Shown here: positions 8,122 to 17,944 of the stretch, one piece after another
Layout: each line of letters begins with the position of its first letter
Position numbering within the stretch: the first letter of the stretch is position 1
Origin: Nocardioides sp. JS614
GTDB lineage: Bacteria; Actinomycetota; Actinomycetes; Propionibacteriales; Nocardioidaceae
DNA: 64,000 nt
Direction of reading: 5' to 3'
NCBI RefSeq assembly: GCF_000015265.1
Contig: NC_008699.1
Coordinates: 1,860,001 to 1,924,000, forward strand
The notes under the pieces: model-generated
The model's database searches: none
Told to the model about the DNA's origin: nothing
What the model saw: only the letters and a program-made list of their open reading frames with translations
Translations under genes and position numbers: made by a program

Positions 8122-8340
8122 GTGATCCCAATGGCTATCGAAGGCTCCGCCAACATGATCGGCTACGGCCTGGCCGCGATCGGCCCCGGTGTCGGCATCG
8201 GTCTGATCTTCGCCGCCTACATCAGCGGCGTCGCGCGCCAGCCGGAGGCCCAGAGCCGCCTGCAGGCGATCGCCATCCTGGGCTTCGCGCTCGCCGAGGC
8301 GCTCGCCATCATCGGTATCGCGCTCGCGTTCGTTCTCTGA
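8122..8340 (+). CDS. atpE: F0F1 ATP synthase subunit c
   Basis: The 72-residue proteolipid is a hairpin of two membrane helices. Helix 1 carries the Gly-rich packing motif (GPGVGIG), the polar loop has Arg39-Gln40-Pro41, and helix 2 has the proton-carrying Glu59 in [12 protein letters not shown]. The start is taken as GTG with AAAGGA nine bases before it; an ATG three codons later is also possible. The protein forms the rotating c-ring. A gap of about 70 bases before it may help set its higher expression. Confidence 0.97.
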
Positions 8341-8379
8341 CCGGTCCGACGACCGACGTAGGACCCGGAAGGACCTGCC

Positions 8380-8949
8380 ATGCAAGCACTGCTCGCCGCA
8401 CCGTTGGCGAAGGCGGAGGAGCTCAACCCGCTCCTCCCGCACGCGATCGAGATCGTCCTCTCGCTCGTGGTGTTCGGCCTGCTCCTCTTCGCTGTCTGGA
8501 AGTTCGTGACGCCGAGGTTCGAGCAGATCTATACCGAGCGCACCCAGGCGATCGAGGGCGGCCTGGCCGCGGCCGAGACCAAGCAGGCCGAGGCTGACGC
8601 CAAGCTGGCCGACCTCGAGCAGCAGCTCTCCGAGGCGCGGCACGAGGCGGCTCGGATCCGCGAGGAGGCTCGCGAGCAGGGCGCGCAGATCATCGCCGAG
8701 ATGCGGGAGCAGGCCCAGGCCGACGCCGCGCGCATCGTCGAGCACGGCAAGACGCAGATCGAGGCGGAGCGCCAGCAGGCGGTCACCTCGTTGCGGGCCG
8801 AGGTCGGCACGCTGGCGACCAGCCTCGCCGGTCGGATCGTCGGTGAGAGCCTCGAGGACGACGACCGCTCGGCGCGTGTCGTCGAGCGGTTCCTCGCCGA
8901 CCTCGAGACCATCGAGGCCTCGCAGGCCGCGGGTGGCGGGGAGAGCTGA
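8380..8949 (+). CDS. atpF: F0F1 ATP synthase subunit b
   Basis: Subunit b is the peripheral stalk. The 189-residue protein has one N-terminal membrane helix (about residues 20-42) followed by a long Ala/Glu/Arg-rich coiled coil. It is a separate gene here; mycobacteria also have a b-delta fusion, which is absent from this window. Its stop codon shares bases with the atpH start (TGATG), indicating coupled translation. Confidence 0.95.
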   Translation: MQALLAAPLAKAEELNPLLPHAIEIVLSLVVFGLLLFAVWKFVTPRFEQIYTERTQAIEGGLAAAETKQAEADAKLADLEQQLSEARHEAARIREEAREQGAQIIAEMREQAQADAARIVEHGKTQIEAERQQAVTSLRAEVGTLATSLAGRIVGESLEDDDRSARVVERFLADLETIEASQAAGGGES

Positions 8950-9776
8950 TGGTCCAGCAGCTCAGCTCGCTGCGCGGCTCCTCCGCCGAGGCACTCCAGG
9001 TGCTCGGTGAGCAGGTCGACGGCGACCGGTACACCCTCGAGGAGTTCGCGGCGCTCGCCGACGACCTCTTCCGGGCGGCCGCCCTGCTGCGCTCCGAGCC
9101 CGCCCTGCGGCGGGCGGTGACCGACGTGTCGACGCCCGCCGAGGCCAAGTCCTCGCTGGTCCACGGCCTGCTCGACGGCAAGCTCGGTGCGCCCGCCGTG
9201 GACCTGCTCGCCCAGGCCGTCGGCCTGCGATGGGTCGCGGCCCGCGACCTCGCCGACGCGGTCGAGCACCTCGGGGTGGTCGCGGCGGTGCGCTCGGCAG
9301 GACGTCGGGAGTCCGTGCGGCTCTCCGACGAGCTGTTCGTCGTCGCCCAGGTCGTCGAGGAGAACGCCGAGCTGCGCATCGCGCTCTCGGACCCGGTGCG
9401 CTCGACCGACGACAAGCGCGAGCTGCTGCGCGGGCTGCTGGCCCAGCGAGCGCTGCCCGCCACCGTCGCGCTGGTCGAGCAGGCCCTCGCCGGATCGTTC
9501 CGCTCGTTCCACGCGGCGGTCAGCGAGTACCAGAAGGTCGCCGCGGCGACCCAGGGCGAGGGGGTCGCGCTGGTGCGCGTCGCCCGTGAGCTCACCGAGG
9601 CGGAGCGGACCCGTCTCGAGCAGGCATTGAGCACCCAGTACGGCCGGCCGGTGCACCTCAACATCGAGGTGGACCCGAGCCTCCTGGGCGGCATGCGGGT
9701 CGAGATCGGCGACGACGTCATCGACGGCACCGTCGTGTCCCGCCTGGACGACGCACGACGGAGACTGGCCGGCTGA
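8949..9776 (+). CDS. atpH: F0F1 ATP synthase subunit delta
   Basis: Subunit delta joins the peripheral stalk to the top of F1. The 275-residue product is about 100 residues longer than the E. coli subunit, as is usual in actinobacteria. The C-terminal part contains the family signature region around LLGGMRVEIGDDVIDGTV. It overlaps atpF by one base and is followed by a 54-base gap before atpA. Confidence 0.93.
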   Translation: MVQQLSSLRGSSAEALQVLGEQVDGDRYTLEEFAALADDLFRAAALLRSEPALRRAVTDVSTPAEAKSSLVHGLLDGKLGAPAVDLLAQAVGLRWVAARDLADAVEHLGVVAAVRSAGRRESVRLSDELFVVAQVVEENAELRIALSDPVRSTDDKRELLRGLLAQRALPATVALVEQALAGSFRSFHAAVSEYQKVAAATQGEGVALVRVARELTEAERTRLEQALSTQYGRPVHLNIEVDPSLLGGMRVEIGDDVIDGTVVSRLDDARRRLAG

Positions 9777-9830
9777 GCCGGTCAGCACCCAGACCACATC
9801 ACGAGAGCCCAGGAGAGTAGGGACAGACAA

Positions 9831-11474
9831 ATGACGGAGCTTTCGATCCGGCCCGACGAGATCCGCGACGCGCTGCAGCGGTTCGTCTCGGAGTACCAGC
9901 CCGACGCCGCCAGCAAGGAGGAGGTCGGCACGGTCGCCCAGGCCGGTGACGGCATCGCCCGGGTCAGCGGCCTCCCGTCGGCCATGGCCAACGAGCTGTT
10001 GGAGTTCGAGGACGGCACCATGGGCCTCGCGCTCAACCTCGACACCCGCGAGATCGGTGTCGTCATCCTCGGTGACTTCGAGGGCATCGAGGAGGGCCAG
10101 ACCGTTCGCCGTACCGGCGAGATCCTCTCGGTCCCCGTCGGCGACAACTTCATGGGCCGCGTGGTCGACCCCCTGGGCAAGCCGATCGACGGCCTGGGTG
10201 AGATCGAGGCCGAGACCCGGCGCGCGCTCGAGCTCCAGGCGCCGACCGTGATGCAGCGCAAGTCGGTGCACGAGCCGCTCGCCACCGGCATCAAGGCGAT
10301 CGACTCGATGACCCCGATCGGCCGCGGTCAGCGCCAGCTGATCATCGGCGACCGTGCCACCGGCAAGACCACCATCGCGATCGACACGATCATCAACCAG
10401 AAGCAGAACTGGGAGTCCGGCGACCCGGCGAAGCAGGTGCGCTGCATCTACGTCGCCATCGGCCAGAAGGGCTCGACCATCGCCTCGGTGCGCGGCGCCC
10501 TCGAGGAGGCCGGCGCGCTGGAGTACACCACGATCGTGGCCTCCCCGGCGTCGGACAGCGCGGGCTTCAAGTACCTCGCGCCGTACACCGGCTCGGCCAT
10601 CGGCCAGCACTGGATGTACGACGGCAAGCACGTCCTGATCATCTTCGACGACCTCACCAAGCAGGCCGAGGCCTACCGCGCCGTGTCGCTGCTGCTGCGC
10701 CGCCCGCCGGGCCGTGAGGCCTACCCGGGCGACGTCTTCTACCTGCACAGCCGGCTGCTCGAGCGGTGCGCGAAGCTCTCCGACGACATGGGCGCGGGCT
10801 CGATGACCGGCCTCCCGATCATCGAGACCAAGGCCAACGACGTGTCGGCCTACATCCCGACCAACGTCATCTCGATCACCGACGGCCAGATCTTCTTGCA
10901 GTCCGACCTGTTCGCGTCCAACCAGCGCCCGGCGATCGACGTCGGTGTGTCGGTGTCCCGCGTCGGCGGCTCGGCGATGACCAAGGCGATGAAGGCGGTC
11001 ACCGGCTCGCTGAAGGTCGACCTGGCGCAGTTCCGCGCGATGGAGGCGTTCGCGATGTTCGCGTCCGACCTCGACGCCGCCTCCCGCCAGCAGCTGGACC
11101 GCGGCCAGCGGCTGATGGCGCTGCTCAAGCAGCCCGCGTACTCGCCGTACCCGGTCGAGGAGATGACGGTCTCGCTGTGGCTGGGCACCAGCGGCCGGCT
11201 CGACAAGGTCCCGACCGAGGACGTGCTGCGGTTCGAGCGCGAGTTCCTCGACTTCCTGCGCCGCTCGCACGAGGGCATCCTCTCGGCGATCCGGGAGACC
11301 CTGAAGTTCGAGGACGACACCGAGTCCTCGCTCGAGGACGCCTACAACTCCTTCCTCGACCAGTTCCAGACCTCCGAGGGCGGCTCGATCAAGGTCGGCC
11401 ACGAGCCCGAGGCCGAGGCGCTGGCGGACGAGGACGTCGAGCAGGAGCAGATCGTCCGGCAGAAGCGGGGCTGA
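9831..11474 (+). CDS. atpA: F0F1 ATP synthase subunit alpha
   Basis: The non-catalytic nucleotide-binding subunit of F1, 547 residues. The Walker A motif GDRATGKT is at residues 173-180, and ALEYTTIVASPASDS with the HVLIIFDDLTK Walker B strand follows. The C-terminal tail of about 30 acidic residues is longer than in E. coli, and such an extension is known in actinobacterial alpha subunits, where in mycobacteria it suppresses ATP hydrolysis. A purine-rich stretch (AGGAGAGTAGGGA) precedes the ATG. Confidence 0.98.
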   Translation: MTELSIRPDEIRDALQRFVSEYQPDAASKEEVGTVAQAGDGIARVSGLPSAMANELLEFEDGTMGLALNLDTREIGVVILGDFEGIEEGQTVRRTGEILSVPVGDNFMGRVVDPLGKPIDGLGEIEAETRRALELQAPTVMQRKSVHEPLATGIKAIDSMTPIGRGQRQLIIGDRATGKTTIAIDTIINQKQNWESGDPAKQVRCIYVAIGQKGSTIASVRGALEEAGALEYTTIVASPASDSAGFKYLAPYTGSAIGQHWMYDGKHVLIIFDDLTKQAEAYRAVSLLLRRPPGREAYPGDVFYLHSRLLERCAKLSDDMGAGSMTGLPIIETKANDVSAYIPTNVISITDGQIFLQSDLFASNQRPAIDVGVSVSRVGGSAMTKAMKAVTGSLKVDLAQFRAMEAFAMFASDLDAASRQQLDRGQRLMALLKQPAYSPYPVEEMTVSLWLGTSGRLDKVPTEDVLRFEREFLDFLRRSHEGILSAIRETLKFEDDTESSLEDAYNSFLDQFQTSEGGSIKVGHEPEAEALADEDVEQEQIVRQKRG

Positions 11475-11476
11475 CG

Positions 11477-12388
11477 ATGGCCGTATCGCTGCGCGAGTAC
11501 CGCGCGCGGATCAAGTCGACGGAGTCGATGAAGAAGATCACGCGCGCCATGGAGCTCATCGCCGCGTCTCGCATCATCAAGGCGCAGCAGCGGGCCCAGT
11601 CGGCCGCGCCGTACGCCCGCGAGCTGACCCGAGCCGTCTCGGCGGTGGCGACGTACTCCAACGTCGACCACCCGCTCACCCGCGAGCCGGAGAACTCCCA
11701 GCGGGTTGCGATGCTCATCGTGACCAGCGACCGGGGCCTGGCCGGTGCGTACTCCTCGAGCGTGCTCAAGGAGGCCGAGCGACTGGCCGAGAAGCTGCGC
11801 GGCGAGGGGAAGACCATCGACGTCTACCTCTGCGGCCGCAAGGGCGAGGCCTACCACCGGTTCCGCAACCGCCCGGTCGTCCGCTCGTGGACCGGATTCT
11901 CCGACCAGCCTTCGTACGACGCGGCCCTCGAGGTCGGCACCACGCTCATCGACGCGTTCCTCGACGAGGAGGGTGAGCACGCCGTGGACGAGGTCCACGT
12001 CGTGTACACCCGGTTCCGCTCGATGCTGCTGCAGGAGCCCACGGCCGTGCGGCTGCTGCCGCTGGAGGTCGTCGAGGGCGAGGAGCGGCCGGCGAGCGAC
12101 GAGGTGCTGCCGCTCTACGAGTTCGAGCCCTCCGCCGAAGCGGTGCTGGACAACCTGCTCCCGCAGTACGTCCAGAGCCGGATCTTCTTCGCCTTCCTGC
12201 AGGCGGCGGCCTCCGAGCTCGCCGCCCGCCAGAAGGCCATGAAGTCCGCGACCGACAACGCGGACGAGCTCATCAAGAAGTACACACGGATCGCCAACCA
12301 GGCCCGACAGGCCGGCATTACCCAGGAAATCAGCGAGATCGTCGGTGGCGTCAACGCGCTCGCCGACGCACAAGCCGGGAGTGAGTGA
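11477..12388 (+). CDS. atpG: F0F1 ATP synthase subunit gamma
   Basis: The central rotor shaft that couples c-ring rotation to catalysis. The 303-residue protein starts MAVSLREYRARIKS two bases after the atpA stop. Conserved N-terminal (KITRAMELIAASR) and C-terminal (ATDNADELIKKYTRIANQARQ) coiled-coil segments are present. The start is clear from family alignment. Confidence 0.97.
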   Translation: MAVSLREYRARIKSTESMKKITRAMELIAASRIIKAQQRAQSAAPYARELTRAVSAVATYSNVDHPLTREPENSQRVAMLIVTSDRGLAGAYSSSVLKEAERLAEKLRGEGKTIDVYLCGRKGEAYHRFRNRPVVRSWTGFSDQPSYDAALEVGTTLIDAFLDEEGEHAVDEVHVVYTRFRSMLLQEPTAVRLLPLEVVEGEERPASDEVLPLYEFEPSAEAVLDNLLPQYVQSRIFFAFLQAAASELAARQKAMKSATDNADELIKKYTRIANQARQAGITQEISEIVGGVNALADAQAGSE

Positions 12389-12392
12389 AGAC

Positions 12393-13847
<1,455 letters not shown>

Positions 13848-13848
13848 C

Positions 13849-14250
13849 ATGGCCGAGTCCGGGGAGCACCTGCACGTCGAGCTCGTCGCCGCCGACCGGA
13901 CCGTCTGGTCCGGAGAGGCGGAGATGGTGATCGCGCGGACCACCGAGGGAGACGTCGGGGTGCTGCGCGGTCACGCGCCGCTGCTGTCGCTGCTCAGCGA
14001 CGCGGTCGTCGAGATCTCGTCGTCCGACGGCGGTGTCGTCATCGCGGCAGTCGACGGTGGCTTCCTCTCGGTGGCCAACGACCGGGTGTCGGTGCTCTCC
14101 CAGCGGGCGCTCCTGCCCGAGGAGATCGACGTCGACGAGGCCCGGGTCGAGCTGGAGGAGGCGCGCGGCCTGATCGGCGCGAACGACGAGGCGGAGCGGC
14201 GGCTGCGCCGTGCCGAGGCGAGGATCCGGGCGGTCGAGCGCGCGTCCTGA
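13849..14250 (+). CDS. atpC: F0F1 ATP synthase subunit epsilon
   Basis: The 133-residue epsilon subunit sits on the rotor and can inhibit ATP hydrolysis. The N-terminal beta-sandwich (LHVELVAADRTVWSGEAEMV) and the two-helix C-terminal domain are both present. It starts one base after atpD and closes the atp operon core. Confidence 0.96.
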   Translation: MAESGEHLHVELVAADRTVWSGEAEMVIARTTEGDVGVLRGHAPLLSLLSDAVVEISSSDGGVVIAAVDGGFLSVANDRVSVLSQRALLPEEIDVDEARVELEEARGLIGANDEAERRLRRAEARIRAVERAS

Positions 14251-14330
14251 CCGACCTCGCGTCGGTCGCGCAGTACTGCCCGCTAGGGTGAGCATCCCGG
14301 GGATGCACGTGGTCTGACGAAGGGGCTTGG

Positions 14331-14780
14331 ATGCCGGTATGGCAGTGGCTGCTCGACGCAGCCGGTGTGCTGCTCGGCTTCGTCCTGCTCTACGGCCTCG
14401 GCCTGGTCTTCCGCCGCCGCCTGCTCTCCCGGCATGGCGGCACGTTCGAGCTCAGCTACCGCGTCCGGTCCACGAGGACCGGGCGCGGTTGGCTTCTCGG
14501 GCTCGGCCGCTACTCGGGTGAGTCGTTGGAGTGGTTCCGCTACTTCTCGCTGTGGCCGCGTCCCAAGCGGGTGCTGCTGCGCTCCCGGCTGGTCTTCACC
14601 GGTCGGCGCGCCCCCGAGGGCGCCGAGCAGATGTCGCTCTATCCCGACCACGTGGTGATCTCCTGCACCACCCCCGACGGCGTGATCGAGCTCGCCATGT
14701 CGCCCGCCTCGCTGATGGGCTTCCAGTCCTGGCTGGAGGCGGGACCGCCGGGCACCGACTGGACCCGCGGCCGCACCTGA
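14331..14780 (+). CDS. DUF2550 family membrane-anchored protein
   Basis: A 149-residue protein with one N-terminal transmembrane helix (about residues 5-25) and a small basic domain rich in beta strands. Proteins of this family lie directly downstream of atpC in mycobacteria and related genera; their function is unknown. The ATG is preceded by AAGGGG at good distance. It is 80 bases behind atpC and may share its transcript. A palindromic repeat and an insertion sequence follow. Confidence 0.8.
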   Translation: MPVWQWLLDAAGVLLGFVLLYGLGLVFRRRLLSRHGGTFELSYRVRSTRTGRGWLLGLGRYSGESLEWFRYFSLWPRPKRVLLRSRLVFTGRRAPEGAEQMSLYPDHVVISCTTPDGVIELAMSPASLMGFQSWLEAGPPGTDWTRGRT

Positions 14781-14793
14781 GCCACGACTGAGT

Positions 14794-14834
14794 GCCGAGT
14801 CGGCGCAACATGCCCGCGAGAAGGCGCCGAGTCG
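14794..14834. repeat. Palindromic repeat copies left of the insertion sequence
   Basis: GCCGAGTCGGCGC (14794-14806) is followed by AACATGCCCG and then by a second, interrupted copy, GCGCCGAGTCG, that ends where the insertion sequence starts. The continuation of that copy is found at the other end of the IS. Related copies, two of them inverted, lie at 16271-16361. Confidence 0.6.
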
Positions 14835-14857
14835 GGCTCTCCTGTCGTTTGTGTGGG

Positions 14858-16156
14858 TCATGTTCGGCCCGGTAGTGCGGGTGTGTGGCCGCTGAGGGTG
14901 AGCATCAGGAGGCTGATCAGGGCGTCGGGGTCCTTGATGCCGAACGCGATCCGGTTGCGGAGTCGGATGCGGGTGTTGACCGATTCGCTGATCGCGTTGG
15001 AGAGGCCGTGCTCGATCGCGGCCAGGATCGGGCCGCGTTGCTCGGCGACCATGCGGGCGAGGTCGACAAACTGGGCGATACGACATCGCCGTGCCGAGCG
15101 GCACCAGGCGTCGATCGCGATGCGGGCTTCGGCGGCCGGCAGTCGCAGGACGGCGCGGAGGCCTTCCTTGAGTTGGTAGGCCCGCCACAGTCGGGGGTCG
15201 GTCTTGGCGATCCAGTCCAGTCGGGCCTGCTGGTGGGTGGTGAGGTTCTCGGGGTTCTTCCACAGCGCGTACCGCGAACGGGTCAAGATCCGCAGCCGCT
15301 GGTAGGCGGGGAACTCCTCCTGGACGTCGGCGGGTGCGCGGCCGCGGCCGCGGGAGTTGGCCCGGGCGATCCGACGGGTCTCGCGCCAGACCTCGAGCCG
15401 GACCTCGCCGAGGGCGTCGTTGGCCCACTTCACCACGTGGAAGGGATCGGCGACCCGGACCGCCTGCGGGCAGTTCTTAGCCGTCGACTTGGCGATGTAG
15501 GGCGCGGCGTCGGCGCTGATGTGGGTGATCTGTGCGCACCGGTGCGGCCCAAGGGCATCGAAGAACGACTGGACGGTCGCGGTGGTGTTGCCCTTGCCGA
15601 CCCACACCAAACGACCGGTGTCGTGATTGACGACCGCGAGCAGGTAACGCTGATGACGGCGCCAGGACACCTCGTCGATCCCGATCCGGGTCAACCCGTC
15701 GAGCAAGTCGACCCGGGCGGCGATCTGGTTCCAGACCCGGGTCAAGATCCCGCTCACGGTGCGCCACGACACCCGCATCAGCTCAGCCACCGTGGACAGC
15801 GAGGTCTTGGTGACCAGCCAGGCGACCTGATCCTCGAACGCGTGCGTCGCCCGGGCTCGATGGCGAGCCCAGGGCACGTGCGCGACGACCACGCCATGCG
15901 CGCGGCACCGCACCCGTGGCGAGTCGGCTTCCAGGTAGACCCGCACAGTGGCGCTATCCAGGGCACGCCACCGCCGCCGACCGCGCCCAGCGTCGTACCC
16001 GGCCGCCGGCGCGCGACACCGCCCACACCGGCCCCGGCGACGCGCCATCGGCCGAACAGCGACCACGAGCACCCGTTCATCGCGATCGAGCTCGACACCC
16101 TCGATCACGGTGTCTTCGAGCCCGAGCAGGCACCGCCATAGGCTGACATCACGCAC
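14858..16156 (-). CDS. ISL3-family transposase
   Basis: A 432-residue DDE transposase. The N-terminal zinc-ribbon region has CGRCRAPA and a second Cys, followed by a helix-turn-helix. The catalytic region shows IGIDEVSW (first Asp), VADPFHVVKWAN (second Asp) and NAISESVNTRIR (Glu), all characteristic of ISL3/IS204/IS1001/IS1165 elements. The length is full and no frameshift or internal stop is seen, so it may be active. The GTG start has AAGGAG eight bases upstream; both lie in or next to one arm of a strong hairpin. Confidence 0.93.
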   Translation of the reverse strand: MRDVSLWRCLLGLEDTVIEGVELDRDERVLVVAVRPMARRRGRCGRCRAPAAGYDAGRGRRRWRALDSATVRVYLEADSPRVRCRAHGVVVAHVPWARHRARATHAFEDQVAWLVTKTSLSTVAELMRVSWRTVSGILTRVWNQIAARVDLLDGLTRIGIDEVSWRRHQRYLLAVVNHDTGRLVWVGKGNTTATVQSFFDALGPHRCAQITHISADAAPYIAKSTAKNCPQAVRVADPFHVVKWANDALGEVRLEVWRETRRIARANSRGRGRAPADVQEEFPAYQRLRILTRSRYALWKNPENLTTHQQARLDWIAKTDPRLWRAYQLKEGLRAVLRLPAAEARIAIDAWCRSARRCRIAQFVDLARMVAEQRGPILAAIEHGLSNAISESVNTRIRLRNRIAFGIKDPDALISLLMLTLSGHTPALPGRT

Positions 16157-16222
16157 GCCGCTCTCCTTGACGCCGGTTCTGGTTCCTAGACAGCTCCAAA
16201 ACCTAGGCAGAGAGCGGCGTGC
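16153..16222 (-). promoter_or_regulatory. Hairpin that can hide the transposase ribosome binding site
   Basis: A perfect 12-bp inverted repeat (GCACGCCGCTCT at 16153-16164 and AGAGCGGCGTGC at 16211-16222) brackets the leader. In a transcript entering from outside the element, the downstream arm, which contains the GTG start codon and the end of the AAGGAG site, would pair with the upstream arm. A transcript starting between the arms would escape. Similar fold-back inhibition is known for IS10 and IS50. Confidence 0.5.
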
Positions 16223-16270
16223 GCCCGTCTACGGCACGCTCAACCCACCCACACATTCAGCAGGAGAGCC

Positions 16271-16361
16271 CGAGTCGGCGCGTCCTGCCCGGGTTGCCCG
16301 CCGGAGGTGGGCAAGATGCGCCGACTCGGCGTGCGGGGGCGGGCAAGACGCGCCGACTCGG
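16271..16361. repeat. Inverted palindromic repeats, possible terminator of the oxidase gene
   Basis: CGAGTCGGCGCGTCCTGCCC (16271-16290) faces two inverted copies of the form GGGCAAGA-GCGCCGACTCGG (16309-16329 and 16341-16361). The first pair can form a long hairpin just past the stop codon of the minus-strand oxidase gene, so it may act as its terminator. The same unit lies on the left side of the insertion sequence. Confidence 0.55.
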
Positions 16362-16367
16362 GGTGGC

Positions 16368-17822
16368 TCAGGCAGTGGGCGCTCCGTTCTCGTACAGGCG
16401 CGGCACGGGGTGGTTCGCGGCGAAGATCCCGTGCGGGTCGACCGCGCTGCGGATCCCGGTGAGCTGGGTCCACACATCCGACCCGTACGCCGAGCGGGTG
16501 TCGACCGGGTTCTCGGCGAAGTTGAGGTACTGCCGGCCGTTGTCGAACGGCGCGAGCGCCTCGGTCAGCCGGACCGCGTCCGCGTGGGCCTGGGCGCCGA
16601 TCTCCGGGGTCGCCGCGATGCCGCCACCGAAGGTGACGAACTGCGCGTCGAGCCGGTTCAGCACGCCGCCGCCCTCGTGCGGGCGACCGAGGGCCCCGCC
16701 GAGCTGTCGCAGCTCGGCCATCAGCAGGGACGTCCGGGCGTCGGGGCCGGCCTCGGCGATGAACGCGTCGACGGCGGCGTCCGGGAAGGACGCGAGCATC
16801 GCGCTGTCGGAGGCGAACGGGGCGCCGCCCTCGGGGTCCATGTGCAGCCGGACCAGCGACTTGGCCGGCACCCGGGCGAACGTGTCGAGCTCGGGCCGCA
16901 GCGCGCGGAGCCCGGCCAGCAGCTCCTCGCCGCGCTCGTCGGAGCCGAGCACGGCGCCGTCGATCACGGCCAGCTCGCGGCCGCGCAGGAAGTCCGGCAG
17001 GTCGGGCATCTCCGGCAGCCGCATCGCGCGGAACGAGGTGGTGATCTCGTCGGGGGCCGTGGGCGCCCAGGCCGCCCACTCGCGCAGGACCGGCTCGATC
17101 CGGGTGAGGTCCCACATCAGGATCCCGGCGTACGCCGTCTCGATGTCGTACATGCGGAACTCCAGGGCGGTGACGACGCCGAAGCTGCCGCCGCCGCCGC
17201 GGATCGCCCAGAACAGCTCGCGGTTCGTGGTGTCGTCGGCGCGCACCAGGCTCCCGTCGCCGATGACCAGCTCGACGGCGGTCAGGCTGTTGGTCGCCAG
17301 GCCGAGCTTGCGGGCGTACCAGCCGATGCCGCCGCCCAGGGAGTAGCCGGCGATGCCGACGTCGGGGGAGGAGCCGTGCAGCACGGCCTTGCCGTGGGCG
17401 GCCGCGGCGTCGACGGCGGGCTCCCAGATCGCGCCGCCCTCGACGCGGACGATGCCCCGGACCGGGTCGGCGATCGCGGTGCCCAACTCCGACGTGCGGA
17501 CCAGGACGACGTCGTCGAGGCCCTGCGCGGCGAGCGGGCCGGCGTTGTGGCCGGTGCTCTGCGGGGCGACCCGGAGGCCGGCCTCGGCAGCGACCCGGAC
17601 CACGGTCGCCACCTCGGCGGCGGTGCGGGGCATCGCGACCGCGGCCGGGCGCTGGTCGATGGCAACGTTCCACGGCAGCCGGGCGGCGTCGTACCCGGGA
17701 TCGCCGGGCAGGTGGACGCGGCCGCCGATGAGGCCGCGGAGGGCCTCGGCGGCCGGGGTGGTGCCGGTGTCCGACCCGGTGGTCGGTCCGGTGCCGTGCT
17801 GCGTGTCGAGCTCGATGGTCAT
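16368..17822 (-). CDS. FAD-linked oxidase (berberine-bridge-enzyme type)
   Basis: A 484-residue flavoprotein. The FAD-binding PP-loop domain has the histidine for covalent FAD in PQSTGHNAGPL; the second covalent Cys of bicovalent enzymes appears missing, with DVGIAGYSLGGG in that region. The C-terminal BBE motif is RQYLNFAENP. Such enzymes oxidise alcohols, sugars or secondary metabolites; the substrate is unknown. The ATG is chosen because AGGAG sits eight bases upstream and the earlier sequence lacks protein-like composition. A broken SARP-type regulator lies divergently 120 bases away and may once have controlled it. Confidence 0.85.
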   Translation of the reverse strand: MTIELDTQHGTGPTTGSDTGTTPAAEALRGLIGGRVHLPGDPGYDAARLPWNVAIDQRPAAVAMPRTAAEVATVVRVAAEAGLRVAPQSTGHNAGPLAAQGLDDVVLVRTSELGTAIADPVRGIVRVEGGAIWEPAVDAAAAHGKAVLHGSSPDVGIAGYSLGGGIGWYARKLGLATNSLTAVELVIGDGSLVRADDTTNRELFWAIRGGGGSFGVVTALEFRMYDIETAYAGILMWDLTRIEPVLREWAAWAPTAPDEITTSFRAMRLPEMPDLPDFLRGRELAVIDGAVLGSDERGEELLAGLRALRPELDTFARVPAKSLVRLHMDPEGGAPFASDSAMLASFPDAAVDAFIAEAGPDARTSLLMAELRQLGGALGRPHEGGGVLNRLDAQFVTFGGGIAATPEIGAQAHADAVRLTEALAPFDNGRQYLNFAENPVDTRSAYGSDVWTQLTGIRSAVDPHGIFAANHPVPRLYENGAPTA

Positions 17823-17944
17823 GGTGGTGACTCCTGTGTGGGTGATCGGTGGCAGGACCATGCCGGTCGCCACTTGGAGTCGGCTTCGAGTCGACTTGGA
17901 GCCGGTGAGACCCGCGAGGGGCGTGCCTTCCCTGTGCTGCGGGC

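Larger units (their letters stand above)
14835..16270 (-). mobile_element. ISL3-family insertion sequence
   Basis: A complete element of about 1.44 kb with one transposase gene. The ends are imperfect inverted repeats of 24 bp: GGCTCTCCTG, then a less conserved stretch, then GTGTGGGT, matched in reverse at the right end. The 7-bp sequence CGAGTCG flanks both ends as a direct repeat and is probably the target duplication (family usual: 8 bp). Joining the flanks across the IS restores GCGCCGAGTCGGCGC, an almost perfect palindrome that also occurs nearby, so the IS landed in an extragenic repeat and broke no gene. Confidence 0.88.

Noticed and set aside
8529..11402. 957-codon minus-strand open frame across atpF, atpH and atpA
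   Set aside because: It is the complement of essential ATP synthase genes, with low-complexity composition typical of antisense frames.
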